Source: Rouxiella chamberiensis
GTDB lineage: Bacteria; Pseudomonadota; Gammaproteobacteria; Enterobacterales; Enterobacteriaceae
DNA length: 64,000 nucleotides
Assembly (NCBI RefSeq): GCF_026967475.1
Contig: NZ_CP114058.1
Location: forward strand, 1,736,001 to 1,800,000
Reading direction: 5' to 3'
A program made the translations under genes and the position numbers. The notes beneath the pieces were generated by a model that saw only the letters and a program-made list of their open reading frames with translations, had not been told where the DNA came from and ran no database searches. This document shows positions 29,950 to 40,436 of the stretch, in pieces. How positions within the stretch are numbered: the first letter of the stretch is position 1; every line of letters begins with the position of its first letter.

Positions 29950-31161
29950 TTACAGTTTGCGGCTGAAAATTCGCACCAGCAGACTGCCGGCACCGGCCAG
30001 CGTCGCCAGGGCGACCACACCCTGCCAGCCTGCGAGTTCCAGCGCCTTGCTGCCAAGCGCAGAACCGACGGCCATGCCGATAAACACCACGGTGAACAAC
30101 AGGGCGTTGAGACGGCCACGGGCGGCGGGGTCGAGTCCATACACCAGCGTCTGATGCGATACCAGCGTCGCCTGCACGCCCAGGTCAAAACCGACGGCGC
30201 TCAGGACAATCAACACCAGTTGGGCATGCGGCGACAGAAATGGCAGCGCGAACATGGCGGCGAAAGAGAGCATCACCAGACCCGAGCCGAGTTGTGTGAC
30301 CACGCCCGGCCCCTGTTTGTCGGCAAGTTTTCCGGCAAGCGGCGCGGCAAGGGCACCCGCTGCCCCGGCCAGTCCGAACGCGCCCGCTATACCGCTGCCC
30401 AGATGATAGGTTTCGCTAAGCATGATAGCCAACGTAGACCAGAAGGCGCTGAATCCAACGGAGAGCAGCCCCTGCGAGAGCGCCGCACGACGCAACGTCT
30501 TGTAACGCAGCCACAGTTGGCGCATCGACAGCAGCAGGGCCGGATAACTCAACTCGCTTCCCGGCGTGAATTTTGGCAGCACGCGCCATAGCGCCAGACC
30601 TATCAGCGCGACGCTGAGCGCCGCCAACTGGTACATGGCGCGCCAGCCGAAGTATTCGGCGACTACCCCGCTGACCACCCGCGACAGCAGAATCCCGACC
30701 AGCAGACCGGTCATCACGGTGCCAACGGTTTTTCCGCGCTGGGCCAGCGGAGCCAGTGCCGCCGAAGCAGGCACGATATCCTGCGCCAGCGTTGCCGCTG
30801 CGCCTATCAGCAGGCTGGTCAGCAGCAGGCTGTGAATGCCCGGCGCAAAACCGCACATCAGCAGCGCCAGCGTGAGCAACAGGCTTTTGAGCAGAATAAT
30901 GTTGCGACGGTCGAAGCGGTCGCCAAGCGGGACGAGCAGCAGAATGCCGAGCGCATAACCGATTTGGGTCAGCGTCGGCACCATGCCGGTTTCTGGGAGG
31001 CTGGCGTTGAGTTGCGGCCCCATAATGCTCAGCATCGGCTGGCTGTAATAAATAGAGGCGACACTGAGACCGGCCCCGGCGGCCAGGGTGAAAATCATTT
31101 TACCGGGCAGCGCAGGTTCGTCGGCGGCCGTAATATTCTGGGTGTTGGATAATTCTGACAT
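29950..31161 (-). CDS. Major facilitator superfamily exporter
   Basis: A 403-aa transporter with twelve hydrophobic segments. GDRFDRRN between helices 2 and 3 is the MFS loop motif, followed by the drug:proton antiporter-type helix pattern. The start at 31161 (MSELSNTQ) was preferred because it lies close to the first helix; an ATG at 31197 would add twelve residues and neither has a strong ribosome site. It resembles YnfM-type or sugar/arabinose-efflux-like exporters, but substrate cannot be read. The gene is divergent from a LysR regulator that probably controls it. No frameshift. Confidence 0.85.
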   Translation of the reverse strand: MSELSNTQNITAADEPALPGKMIFTLAAGAGLSVASIYYSQPMLSIMGPQLNASLPETGMVPTLTQIGYALGILLLVPLGDRFDRRNIILLKSLLLTLALLMCGFAPGIHSLLLTSLLIGAAATLAQDIVPASAALAPLAQRGKTVGTVMTGLLVGILLSRVVSGVVAEYFGWRAMYQLAALSVALIGLALWRVLPKFTPGSELSYPALLLSMRQLWLRYKTLRRAALSQGLLSVGFSAFWSTLAIMLSETYHLGSGIAGAFGLAGAAGALAAPLAGKLADKQGPGVVTQLGSGLVMLSFAAMFALPFLSPHAQLVLIVLSAVGFDLGVQATLVSHQTLVYGLDPAARGRLNALLFTVVFIGMAVGSALGSKALELAGWQGVVALATLAGAGSLLVRIFSRKL

Positions 31162-31260
31162 GGTGGAATGCCCTGTTTGTTGTTTTGATGTCGGCATTGT
31201 TCATCAACCCGTTAACAAGTGGTAGCCAGTGGGCAGGTAAAACTGTTATACGTTACTCGT

Positions 31261-32199
31261 ATGAGCAAAACTTCATCCGGCGGCATGGACCGCATAGACC
31301 TGATGCGCACCTTTATTCGCATCAAGGAGAGTGGCAGTCTGTCGGCCGCGGCCCAGCAGATGCAGACCAGTCAACCTACCGTGTCACGGCGTTTACAGAC
31401 GCTGGAACGGCTGCTGGGCGCAAAACTGATTCTGCGCACTACGCACGCCATGAAACTGACCGACGATGGCGAGCGCTGCTATCGCCATGCCAAACTGCTT
31501 GTCGAGCGCTGGAACGCCCTGGAAGACGAACTGCATGGCGCGGAAGACGAGCCGGAAGGCACCTTGCGGGTGCGGGCACCTCACGCCTTTGGTCAGGACC
31601 AGCTGATTGCCCCGCTCACGGCCTATTTGCAGCGCTACAACAATATGTCGGTCGACTGGATGCTGAATGACCGTACGCCGGACTTTATTGCCGAGCATAT
31701 CGACTGCATGATTCAGGTCGGCGAGATTACCGATCCGTCGATGGTCGCCGTGCTGCTCGCCGAGGTGCCGCGCATCGTGGTGGCCTCGCCCGCCCTGCTC
31801 GCCCGCTTTCCTGCCATCAGGGAGATTGACGACCTCGCCTGTTTCCCGTGGGTGGCATTGAGTACGTTTTACCGCAATGAAATCACCCTGCGTCATGAAA
31901 AGGATGACCGCCAATATCGTTTCGAAATAAAGCCAAAAATGAGCACCGACAGTCTATATGCGGCCTGTAAAGCGGTTGAAAACGGGCTGGGACTGGCGCT
32001 GGTTTCTTCGTGGCTGGTCAATGAGGCGATTAAAGAAGACAGGCTGGTGCCTATTTTACCGCAATGGCGTGCAACCCCTCTGCCGGTTTATCTGGTTTAT
32101 CCGTATGCCAGTTATTATCCGACGCGCCTGCTCAGATTTCTTGAACTGATCCGCAAGGTGATGCCAGAACTTAGCGGCACACAACCGCCGGGCCTTTAG
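31261..32199 (+). CDS. LysR-family transcriptional regulator
   Basis: A 312-aa regulator. The N-terminal helix-turn-helix reads GSLSAAAQQMQTSQPTVSRR, followed by the linker helix and a periplasmic-binding-like effector domain (about residues 95-305). The start at 31261 is preferred; a second ATG eight codons on (MDRIDLMRT) matches typical LysR starts and may be the true one. Divergent from the MFS exporter across 99 bases, the classical arrangement for activation of a transporter by its substrate. Effector unknown. Confidence 0.9.
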   Translation: MSKTSSGGMDRIDLMRTFIRIKESGSLSAAAQQMQTSQPTVSRRLQTLERLLGAKLILRTTHAMKLTDDGERCYRHAKLLVERWNALEDELHGAEDEPEGTLRVRAPHAFGQDQLIAPLTAYLQRYNNMSVDWMLNDRTPDFIAEHIDCMIQVGEITDPSMVAVLLAEVPRIVVASPALLARFPAIREIDDLACFPWVALSTFYRNEITLRHEKDDRQYRFEIKPKMSTDSLYAACKAVENGLGLALVSSWLVNEAIKEDRLVPILPQWRATPLPVYLVYPYASYYPTRLLRFLELIRKVMPELSGTQPPGL

Positions 32200-33740
32200 T
32201 CACGAACGTCGTTCTGCTTCGCGTTGGCTTCTTGCGATAACTTCATTCTTAATTGCCAATTAGGCAAAACGCTATGCCATTTCAGCATGTGACAAAAGGG
32301 AATAATACTGACGGTTATTTCCAACCTTCATTTTTCGGTAAAGAGTGTGACTATTTATTAGCATGACAAAGTCAAATTCCGTTCAAATTAAAAGCATTAA
32401 CCCAGACGAGTTAATAAAGAATTGTTTTTGACCGATTGTCTAGAAATAAAAGTGCTTCGCCGGGCTATGGTTTCACGCTGCGACTATTGCATAAAAAGAA
32501 ACCGGTCGAACGCATCATCCATTCTGCGGATTTCATTCCCGCCACTCCGCAGCAATCGGCCCTGCCTCCCGCCTGACTTGCACGTCAACGCGCGCCAGTC
32601 GCGGAAAGCCCAGGCAAGGACCCGCTAATTTAGTCATAAGTTATTATTATAAAAAGCCGAGTTACATGCGGACAATTGAATACTTTCGTTAAAAAAACCT
32701 CGATTCCCCATGCATTAATGTGTTGCGATTTAAAGGCATTCGTTATATATATACACAACATAGATTCCAAGGCCGGACTAGAAAATAATGCTGTTAAAAA
32801 TCCTTGAAAAATATGGTTTTTCATCCAAAATCTGCTCTGGTTGTGCCTGTGCCGAAGGGGTATGAGGCGGACGCCAGTCCGTTCAAGACCGATATTGTTT
32901 TATCCCAGTCAAAGGCGCGTACTCCCTTGCGAGCAAAGCATGGAATCAATTCCGGCAAAACGGGCTTTTGCCGCCTGCCGATCGCCATGTTTCAAACCAG
33001 GGTTACTCTTAATTACCGCCCTTTTTTCTGCGTAAACGCTTTTTATCGTCTGCGAATCGACCTTCGCCCATTCGTTGGATCCGTACGCGCGTCTTTTTAT
33101 AATGTTCCTTATTTAAATAAAGTCAGGCGTATTCAGGTGGGTAAAAACGATTTACTGAACAATAAAAACTCGTTTTTTGAAATATTGATGCCTTGTTGAG
33201 TCGGTAAATTCCTAAAGAGGCCGTGAACAAAACATTGTGAATAGTTATTGTGATACCCCTTCTGTTAAAGTGAATTTGAAAAGAAGTTCACTGTAGCAGA
33301 AGAAGTGCGGGAAAGCTGATGGCGACCTAATATCAATTTCAGGTTTTTCCCCTTCGGCATAATCGTGTCCCTCATAGTGCAAAGGTGTGAAAACATCAAG
33401 AGCCGTGGGGAATAATATTATGTCGAGAACAATAACGGACTATAAGCCCGGAAATAATTTAGCCGAGCTATTTTATTTGCAGGTGCAGGACTGTTATTGT
33501 CTGTAGCCTGACGTCCGTACTGAGATTATATACATCGTTTCCTAGTGTATTGGTAGCTATGAGCCAAGGGCGGTAGCATACCTGTTTCACATTGGCTGTC
33601 GGACGACTTCAAAAACAACGCGTGATTTCTCACAATTTTCCGGACAAACGGATCGGCACTTCCCCTTTGATTCTTATGCTTATGTACCCGGAAAATGATG
33701 TAGACAGTGACTCTTAAAAAACCGAAATGGTCTGGAACCT
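32200..33740. other. Gene-poor 1.5 kb leader of the polysaccharide operon
   Basis: No convincing protein gene in 1541 bases. The DNA is AT-rich compared with the flanks. It contains the JUMPstart/ops element near its right end, a TATATA -10-like box near 33526, and a possible 28-codon peptide frame at 33420-33506 preceded by GGGGAATAATATT. Short open frames elsewhere (for example 32804-33199) show no family pattern and poor codon use. A stretch around 32445-32580 can be read without stops as a basic peptide and may be a gene remnant, but I do not recognise it. Confidence 0.55.
33549..33584 (+). promoter_or_regulatory. JUMPstart sequence with ops element (RfaH recruitment)
   Basis: GGTAGCTATGAGCCAAGGGC followed by GGTAGCATACCTG matches the 39-base JUMPstart consensus found upstream of capsule, O-antigen and haemolysin operons. 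Its core ops, GGCGGTAGC at 33569-33577, differs from the usual GGCGGTAGCGT only at the last positions. RfaH loads on RNA polymerase paused here and suppresses termination and polarity in long operons. It lies 157 bases upstream of wza. Confidence 0.88.
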
Positions 33741-34885
33741 ATGCACAAAAATCTGTTTAAACTTTCTGCGCTATTCTTTGCTGTAGGTATTTTAGGCGGC
33801 TGTACAGTTATACCGGGGCAAGGCTTATCGACTGGGGGTAAAAATGTCGTCAAGGTCCCTGACAGCGATTATGATCTGGATAAACTGGTAAACATTTATC
33901 CGATTACGCCTTCCGTGGTTGACAAGTTACAACCGGCCCCGGCGATTGCCCGCACTAACCTGCAACTGAGCAACCTGCTTAAAAGTTATCAATATCATGT
34001 CGGTATTGGTGATGTGTTGATGATAACTATTTATGACCATCCCGAGTTGACCACTCCGGCAGGCCAATATCGTAGCGCCAGCGATACAGGTAACTGGGTC
34101 GGTGCCGACGGTGATATTTTCTATCCTTATATAGGCAAGGTGCACGTCGTTGGCCTGACTATCGAGGAGATCCGCAGCATTATCGCCCAGCGTCTCAACC
34201 GCTTCGTAGAAAGTCCTCAGGTTGATGTGAGTGTGGCCTCTTTCCGTTCGCAAAAAGCGTATATCACGGGCGAAGTCGCTACCTCGGGTCAGCAGGCCAT
34301 TACCAATATTCCTCTTACCATCGTCGATGCCATCAATGCCGCCGGCGGTCTTACCGCTGATGCCGACTGGCGCAACGTGGTTCTGACCCATAACGGTCAC
34401 GACGAGACAATTTCGCTTGAAGCCCTGATGCAAAACGGCGACCTGACGCAGAACCGTCTGCTCTATCCGGGCGACATTCTCTACGTACCGCGCAACGATG
34501 ACCTGAAAGTCTTCGTAATGGGTGAAGTCGGCAAGCAGAGCACGCTGAAGATGGACCGCAGCGGCATGACGCTCGCCGAAGCACTGGGCAGCGCCAGTGG
34601 AATGTCCCAGAACTGGGCGATGCGCAGGGTATCTTTGTCATTCGCGCCGTTCATGACGGCACCGGCGTCAACAAGGGCAAGATTGCCGATATCTATCAGC
34701 TCAAGGCGAAAGATGCCTCGGCGATGGTGCTGAGCAGCAACTTCCAGCTGCAACCTTATGACATCGTCTTTGTCACCACAGCGCCTATCGTGCGTTGGAA
34801 CCGCGTTATCAGCCAGATAGTTCCTACGATAACCGGCGTCTACAACGTCAGTGAAAGTGCAAGATTCATTCGTAACTGGAATTAA
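33741..34885 (+). CDS. wza: Outer-membrane polysaccharide export lipoprotein Wza (one frameshift)
   Basis: About 381 aa once one missing base near 34614-34619 is restored. The signal peptide ends in the lipobox ILGGC, so the protein is a lipoprotein. The poly-export domain follows ([19 protein letters not shown]), then two SLBB-type repeats (GEVATSGQ and [12 protein letters not shown]) and a C-terminal amphipathic helix ending near RFIRNWN. It forms the octameric channel for polymer export across the outer membrane with Wzc. The length matches E. coli Wza (379). Frames on both sides of the break are fully conserved in pattern, favouring a sequencing error. It is first in the operon, just after JUMPstart; the usual next gene wzb is absent. 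Confidence 0.92.
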
Positions 34886-34892
34886 TACTGCG

Positions 34893-34938
34893 TCCCCACA
34901 CGTTTCTCTCCCGGCGATGAGCCGGGTGTGTGTGGGGA
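34893..34938 (+). other. Compound hairpin between wza and the first glycosyltransferase
   Basis: Outer stem TCCCCACAC / GTGTGGGGA encloses inner stem CCCGGC / GCCGGG. No U-run follows. It could stall polymerase, protect the upstream wza message from 3' decay, or act as an attenuator relieved by RfaH. Confidence 0.6.
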
Positions 34939-34974
34939 TAATTTACTCATCTCTGGCTCAAACGAGAAAAGTAG

Positions 34975-35881
34975 ATGAAATACTTTTTGGCAATACCCAC
35001 CTACAACGGTGGTGAAGTGTGGAAAGAGTCAATTGCCAACATACGCAAGTATGCGCCTGCCGATCTTTATGTGCAGGTGATTGACTCGGGAAGTAAAGAT
35101 GGCACGGCTACCCTTGCGGAACAGGCAGGGTTCAATGTCATGAGTATCAGTTCTATGGAATTTAATCACGGCGGAACTCGGAATCTGGCGGTTGAAAAAG
35201 CGCCTGCCGATTGTGATGTCGTGATTTTTATCACCCAGGACGCCATTATCGAAGAAGGCAGCCTGCAACGTCTGGTCGCCGCCTTTGACGATCCTAAAGT
35301 TGCCTGCGCCTACGGCCGTCAGCTGCCGCATAAAGATGCGACACCGATTGCCCGCCATGCACGCAGCTTTAACTATACGGCTAAAAGTCACGTCTACTCG
35401 CTGGCAGATGCGCCACGGGTGGGTTTGAAAACCGTGTTTACCTCCAATTCGTTTGCTGCCTATCGCATTTCGGTGTTCAGGAACTCGGCGGATTTCCGTC
35501 CGACACCATCCTGAGTGAAGACATGCACTTTGCGGCGAGAGCGGTATTGGCCGGCTACAAAGTGGCTTACGCTGCCGACGCCGAAGCCCGACATTCTCAT
35601 AACTACTCCCCTATCGAAGAGTTCAAGCGCTACTTCGATATTGGTGTTTTCCATGGCAAGGAATCCTGGATCCATGAGAAGTTCGGCGGTGCCGGTGGAG
35701 AAGGCAAGAAATTTATTTTTTCTGAGCTGCGATTTCTGCTCAAAAATGGCGTGATGACCCTCCCCGTGCGTGCATTAACAATGCCATGAAGATTGTCGGC
35801 TACAAGTTAGGGAAAAATTACAAGACCCTACCCCTCGGCATGACGCGTTCTTTTAGTATGCACAAGCGGTACTGGAAATAA
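34975..35881 (+). CDS. Family 2 glycosyltransferase, probable rhamnosyltransferase (two frameshifts)
   Basis: About 302 aa after two missing bases are restored (a C near 35477 and one in the C run at 35762-35765). The N-terminal GT-A fold starts with [12 protein letters not shown]; the nucleotide-binding region reads [10 protein letters not shown] and the metal site follows as [16 protein letters not shown] and the later [20 protein letters not shown] block are typical of bacterial rhamnosyltransferases. It would transfer rhamnose from dTDP-rhamnose made by the following rmlBADC genes. Both breaks leave conserved sequence on either side, so they are probably read errors. Acceptor and linkage unknown. 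Confidence 0.85.
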
Positions 35882-35921
35882 TCACTCCCCCGTTGCTCTA
35901 ACTTTATTTGTTGAGGATACA

Positions 35922-36980
35922 ATGAAAATTATCGTTACAGGTGGTGCCGGTTTTATTGGTTCAGCCGTCGTGAGACACATTATTCAGGACACTCAAGATG
36001 AGGTTCTGGTTATCGATAACCTAAGCTATGCAGGCAACCTTGCCTCCCTGGCTCCGGTCAGTGACGATCCTCGTTATCATTTTGCCCAGGTTGATATCTG
36101 TGATGCAGATGCACTGAACAAGGCATTTGCCGAATTCCAGCCGGATGCCGTCATGCATCTGGCAGCCGAAAGCCACGTAGACCGTTCAATCGACGGCCCT
36201 GCTGCTTTCGTGCAAACCAACGTTGTCGGGACCTATACGCTGCTGGAAGCCACGCGCGCTTACTGGAATGCCCTGTCCGACGAGAAGAAGGCGGCTTTCC
36301 GCTTCCACCACATTTCTACCGATGAAGTGTATGGCGATCTGCACGGTGTTGACGACCTGTTCACCGAAGAGACCCCTTACTCTCCAAGCAGCCCGTATTC
36401 GGCGACCAAAGCGGCAAGTGACCACCTGGTTCGCGCGTGGAAACGTACCTACGGCCTGCCAACACTTGTGACCAACTGCTCGAACAACTACGGTCCTTAC
36501 CACTTCCCGGAAAAACTGATCCCGCTCATCATCCTGAACGCGCTGGCGGGCAAAGCCTTGCCTGTCTACGGTAAAGGCGACCAGATCCGTGACTGGCTGT
36601 ATGTGGAAGACCACGCACGCGCTCTGCACAAGGTTGTCAGCAAGGGTGAAGTCGGCGAGACCTACAACATCGGCGGCCACAACGAGCGTCAGAACATTGA
36701 AGTGGTTCACACCATCTGTGATTTGCTGGAAGAGCTGGTACCGCAGAAACCTGAAGGTATCGCGCATTACCGTGACCTGATTACCTGGGTTGCCGACCGT
36801 CCTGGCCACGACAAGCGTTACGCTATCGATGCCAGCAAAATTGAACGCGAGCTGGGCTGGACGCCGGATGAAACCTTCGAAAGCGGGATTCGTAAAACAG
36901 TGGAATGGTATCTGCAGAACTTCGAGTGGGTAAATACCATCAAGGCAGGTACCTGGACAGAAACGTCTCGGTCTTTCTAA
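35922..36980 (+). CDS. rmlB: dTDP-glucose 4,6-dehydratase RmlB
   Basis: A 352-aa extended [17 protein letters not shown] binds [15 protein letters not shown] and [12 protein letters not shown] are the RmlB signatures, and [15 protein letters not shown] has the catalytic Tyr and Lys. It makes dTDP-4-keto-6-deoxyglucose, the common precursor for dTDP-rhamnose (RmlC, RmlD) and, in this operon, for the FdtA branch. First of four contiguous rml genes in the order B-A-C-D; RmlA starts 21 bases after its stop. Confidence 0.97.
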   Translation: MKIIVTGGAGFIGSAVVRHIIQDTQDEVLVIDNLSYAGNLASLAPVSDDPRYHFAQVDICDADALNKAFAEFQPDAVMHLAAESHVDRSIDGPAAFVQTNVVGTYTLLEATRAYWNALSDEKKAAFRFHHISTDEVYGDLHGVDDLFTEETPYSPSSPYSATKAASDHLVRAWKRTYGLPTLVTNCSNNYGPYHFPEKLIPLIILNALAGKALPVYGKGDQIRDWLYVEDHARALHKVVSKGEVGETYNIGGHNERQNIEVVHTICDLLEELVPQKPEGIAHYRDLITWVADRPGHDKRYAIDASKIERELGWTPDETFESGIRKTVEWYLQNFEWVNTIKAGTWTETSRSF

Positions 36981-37001
36981 ATAATTTAAGGTGACGGAAT
37001 C

Positions 37002-37880
37002 ATGAAAGGTATTATTTTAGCTGGCGGTTCAGGTACGCGTTTATACCCGCTCACTCAGGGTGTCTCCAAGCAGTTGCTGCCGATTTACGACAAGCCGATG
37101 GTGTACTACCCGATATCTGTATTGATGCTGGCGGGTATCAAGGACATTCTGATCATCACCACCCCTGAAGACAACGAAGGTTTCGTTCGTCTGCTGGGTG
37201 ACGGTTCGCAGTTCGGTATCAAACTGAGCTACGCGATTCAGCCAAGCCCGGACGGTCTGGCTCAGGCCTTCATCATCGGTGAAGAGTTCATCGACGGTCA
37301 GAGCTGTGCGCTGGTTCTGGGTGACAACATCTTCTTCGGCGAAAGCTTTGGCCGCAAGCTGGAACACGCAGTCCAGAACAACGCAGAAGGCGCAACCGTC
37401 TTCGGTTATCAGGTTCTGGACCCGGAGCGTTTTGGCGTGGTCGAGTTCGACGAGAGCAACACCGCTATCTCTATCGAAGAGAAACCGGAAAAGCCTCGCT
37501 CCAACTGGGCGGTCACCGGTCTGTATTTCTACGACCATCACGTTGTAGAGATGGCCAAGCAAATCAAGCCTTCTCACCGTGGCGAGCTGGAAATCACGAC
37601 CCTCAACCAGATGTACATGGATGCCGGCAAGCTGAAAGTAGAACAGCTGGGTCGCGGCTTCGCCTGGTTGGACACCGGGACTCATGACAGCCTGCTGGAA
37701 GCTTCCCAGTTCATTCACACCATCGAGAAACGTCAGGGCTTCAAAGTCGCCTGTCTGGAAGAGATTGCCTTCCGCAAAGGCTGGATCTCTCACGAGCAGG
37801 TTGCCGAACAGGCTAAAATCCTTAAGAAAACCGGCTATGGCAGCTACCTGACTCAGCTGATTGAATCAAAGGAAATCTAA
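37002..37880 (+). CDS. rmlA: Glucose-1-phosphate thymidylyltransferase RmlA
   Basis: A 292-aa nucleotidyltransferase. [18 protein letters not shown] is the nucleotide-binding loop, [15 protein letters not shown] and LGDNIFFG bind sugar phosphate and metal. It joins dTTP and glucose-1-phosphate to dTDP-glucose, the first step of the rml pathway. Length and motifs match RmlA of Enterobacterales. RmlC begins two bases after its stop codon. Confidence 0.97.
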   Translation: MKGIILAGGSGTRLYPLTQGVSKQLLPIYDKPMVYYPISVLMLAGIKDILIITTPEDNEGFVRLLGDGSQFGIKLSYAIQPSPDGLAQAFIIGEEFIDGQSCALVLGDNIFFGESFGRKLEHAVQNNAEGATVFGYQVLDPERFGVVEFDESNTAISIEEKPEKPRSNWAVTGLYFYDHHVVEMAKQIKPSHRGELEITTLNQMYMDAGKLKVEQLGRGFAWLDTGTHDSLLEASQFIHTIEKRQGFKVACLEEIAFRKGWISHEQVAEQAKILKKTGYGSYLTQLIESKEI

Positions 37881-37881
37881 C

Positions 37882-38418
37882 ATGGAAATCATCGATACAC
37901 CCCTTGAAGGCGTCAAGATAATCCAGCCCAAGGTTTTCGGCGACAGTCGTGGTTTCTTTCTGGAAACGTTCGAGAAAAAACGTTATCAGGAGATGTTGAA
38001 CATCGATCTGGATTTCGTACAGGACAACCATTCGCGCTCGAGCAAGGGCGTACTGCGCGGCCTGCACTTCCAGACCCAGAATCCTCAGGGCAAACTGGTG
38101 CGCGTCGTGCGTGGCGAAGTGTATGACGTTGCCGTGGATATCCGTCCGGAGTCTCCTTCTTTCGGCAAGTGGTACGGCGTGCTGCTGTCCGAAGAGAACA
38201 AGACCCAGTTCTGGGTTCCACCGGGTCTGGCCCACGGTTTCGTGGTGCTGTCCGATGTAGCCGACTTCGAATACAAGTGCACCGATTACTATGCACCTGA
38301 CCTCGAAGGCTGCCTGCTGTGGAACGACCCTGAGGTAGGCATCGACTGGCCTATCGACAATCCGCTGCTGTCTGAAAAAGACAAGCTCGGCAAGACATTG
38401 CGGGAACTGGTGAAATGA
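37882..38418 (+). CDS. rmlC: dTDP-4-dehydrorhamnose 3,5-epimerase RmlC
   Basis: A 178-aa cupin epimerase. DNHSRSSKGVLRGLHFQ holds the catalytic His region, KLVRVVRGEVYDVAVD the barrel core and WVPPGLAHGFVVLS the second half. It epimerises C3 and C5 of dTDP-4-keto-6-deoxyglucose. The ATG at 37882 has an excellent AAGGAAAT ribosome site. It overlaps rmlD by four bases (ATGA). Confidence 0.96.
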   Translation: MEIIDTPLEGVKIIQPKVFGDSRGFFLETFEKKRYQEMLNIDLDFVQDNHSRSSKGVLRGLHFQTQNPQGKLVRVVRGEVYDVAVDIRPESPSFGKWYGVLLSEENKTQFWVPPGLAHGFVVLSDVADFEYKCTDYYAPDLEGCLLWNDPEVGIDWPIDNPLLSEKDKLGKTLRELVK

Positions 38419-39269
38419 AAATTTTACTGACCGGAGCTAGCGGCCAACTTGGCCGCTGTATCCAGGATCGTCTTCCTGAAGGCTGGGAGATCCACGCCGT
38501 CGGGTCTGCGCAACTGGATATCGGCGACAAGGCGCAGGTCGAGCAGGCCGTTCGCGCCTATCAACCTGATGCCATTATCAACGCCGGTGCCTATACCGCC
38601 GTCGATAAAGCGGAAAGCGAACCGGAAGCTGCGGCTCGAGTAAATACTCAGGGGCCGGAAAATCTGGCACTGGCTGCCCGCGACAGCGGCGCGAAACTGA
38701 TTCATGTTTCCACCGACTACGTGTTTGACGGCCAGGGCACTCGCCCGTATCTGGAAACGGATACCACCAATCCGCTCGGCGTTTACGGTAAAACCAAGCT
38801 GGATGGCGAAAAAGCCGTACTGGCGGTCTTACCGGATGCGGCCATCGTGCGTACTGCCTGGGTCTTCAGCGAATACGGCAACAACTTTGTCAAAACCATG
38901 GTGAATCTGGCCGAAAAGCGCGATGCGCTCGGAATTGTCAGCGATCAGCGTGGTTGCCCGACCTATGCAGGTGATTTGGCGCAGGCCCTTATCACTCTGT
39001 TGCAGGTTCAGGCGCAAGGTGGCATCTATCACTATGGCGGCGACCACGAAGTCTCCTGGTTCGAGTTTGCCGACCGTATTTTCGATGTTGCCGTTGCCGA
39101 AGGCAGACTGGCGAATAAACCGGTGCTGACAGGTGTGACCACCGAAGAGTACCCGACGCCGGCCAAACGCCCGGCGTATTCGGTTCTTGATGGTGAAAAG
39201 ATCAAAGCTTTAGGTGTCGCTTTATCTGATTGGGATTCGGCCCTGAAAGACATTATCAGCAAGTTTTAA
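38415..39269 (+). CDS. rmlD: dTDP-4-dehydrorhamnose reductase RmlD
   Basis: A 284-aa SDR. LTGASGQLGR is the cofactor motif, VSTDYVFDG and YGKTKLDGE carry the catalytic residues (Thr/Tyr/Lys). It reduces the 4-keto group to give dTDP-L-rhamnose. Last of the rml block. A 121-base gap follows; it contains an imperfect inverted repeat around 39274-39320 built on CTGTGTCTCGC and GCGAGGCACAG. Confidence 0.96.
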   Translation: MKILLTGASGQLGRCIQDRLPEGWEIHAVGSAQLDIGDKAQVEQAVRAYQPDAIINAGAYTAVDKAESEPEAAARVNTQGPENLALAARDSGAKLIHVSTDYVFDGQGTRPYLETDTTNPLGVYGKTKLDGEKAVLAVLPDAAIVRTAWVFSEYGNNFVKTMVNLAEKRDALGIVSDQRGCPTYAGDLAQALITLLQVQAQGGIYHYGGDHEVSWFEFADRIFDVAVAEGRLANKPVLTGVTTEEYPTPAKRPAYSVLDGEKIKALGVALSDWDSALKDIISKF

Positions 39270-39390
39270 TTTAGTCTGTGTCTCGCGAGCTACCGGAATG
39301 GCAGAGCGAGGCACAGTCTATAGGGCTTACAGTTTACTGACGGGGCAAACCCGGTGAGTAGGCTCGTCAATCTTCTAACGTTGAGACACT

Positions 39391-40338
39391 ATGAAAAAAA
39401 TAAACGTTATTCTGGCTACATATAACGGTGCGAAATATGTAACAGAGCAGATTCAATCCATCTTACTCAATTTTACGCATTTACCAGAATACGAGTGCCG
39501 CATTCTGGTTTCCGACGACAGTTCGTCAGATGAAACGGCGGCCATCATTCATCGCTTTCATGAACAGGATTCGCGCATTGAACTGCTGGATAACGGCAAG
39601 AAAGGCGGCGTTCGTGAAAACTTTAACCATTTGATCATGCACACTGCGGCTGATTACACCTTCTTTAGCGACCAGGATGACCTGTGGTTGCCAAACAAGA
39701 TGCGTCTGTTCATGGACCGTTTCGTGGAAATGGAACAGCAGAAAGCAGGCCCTATCCTCCTGCACTCCGATCTCTGTGTCGCCGACAAGAATCTGTCGCC
39801 TATCCATATTTCGATGTTTACCTACCAGAATCTTGCCCGCCATCCGGGTCTCGGCAAGCTGATGGTCAATAATTCGGTAACGGGTTGCGTCATGGCCTGT
39901 AATCACGAGTTGTTCGACAAGGCACGCAACAGCCGTATCGGCGAGTCCATCATGCACGACTGGTATATGGCGATGCTGGCCCAGGCTATCGGACGCGTTG
40001 GCTTTATCGATAACTCGCTTATTCTTTACCGTCAGCACGGCAATAACGTGTTGGGTGCGCAGTCTGCTTCGCTGGGTGCGTTGTTGAACGTTTCATTCAA
40101 GACCCGATTCCTGAAGGCGCGTGACATCATTAGACGCACTCGCACTCAAGCTCAATTGTTCCTCGATGATTTTAGCCCTGCGTTAAAACCAGAAGACCGA
40201 AAATTGCTTACCGACTACGTTGAATCATTCGAGAAAGGTATGGTTGCCCGCTTTAAGCTGTTCAGCAGTAAAGGCGTTCATAAAACCGGTTTCCTGCGTA
40301 ATGCTTCTTTCTTCGTATTCTATGTGCTGGGTTTGTAG
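39391..40338 (+). CDS. Family 2 glycosyltransferase
   Basis: A 315-aa GT-A enzyme. NVILATYNGAKYVTEQI opens the fold, SDDSSSDET binds the nucleotide sugar, FFSDQDD is the metal-binding DxD region and MHDWYM the catalytic-base/acceptor block typical of rhamnosyl- and related transferases. No membrane helix other than a weak C-terminal hydrophobic stretch. It probably adds one sugar of the repeat unit; donor cannot be decided between dTDP-rhamnose and the 3-acylamino sugar. It is complete, unlike the preceding transferase gene. Confidence 0.87.
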   Translation: MKKINVILATYNGAKYVTEQIQSILLNFTHLPEYECRILVSDDSSSDETAAIIHRFHEQDSRIELLDNGKKGGVRENFNHLIMHTAADYTFFSDQDDLWLPNKMRLFMDRFVEMEQQKAGPILLHSDLCVADKNLSPIHISMFTYQNLARHPGLGKLMVNNSVTGCVMACNHELFDKARNSRIGESIMHDWYMAMLAQAIGRVGFIDNSLILYRQHGNNVLGAQSASLGALLNVSFKTRFLKARDIIRRTRTQAQLFLDDFSPALKPEDRKLLTDYVESFEKGMVARFKLFSSKGVHKTGFLRNASFFVFYVLGL

Positions 40339-40436
40339 ATCCTGATAGGTTGCGAACGTTATTGTGAGTCTTTCTGTCTGCGCCATTGCTGATGGCGCGA
40401 TTACGCACTGCCCTTTCAGGGTAAAAGGTTATTAGA

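Noticed and set aside
32804..33199. A 131-codon open frame in the leader region
   Set aside because: No ribosome site, no recognisable domain, composition unlike neighbouring genes; treated as chance.
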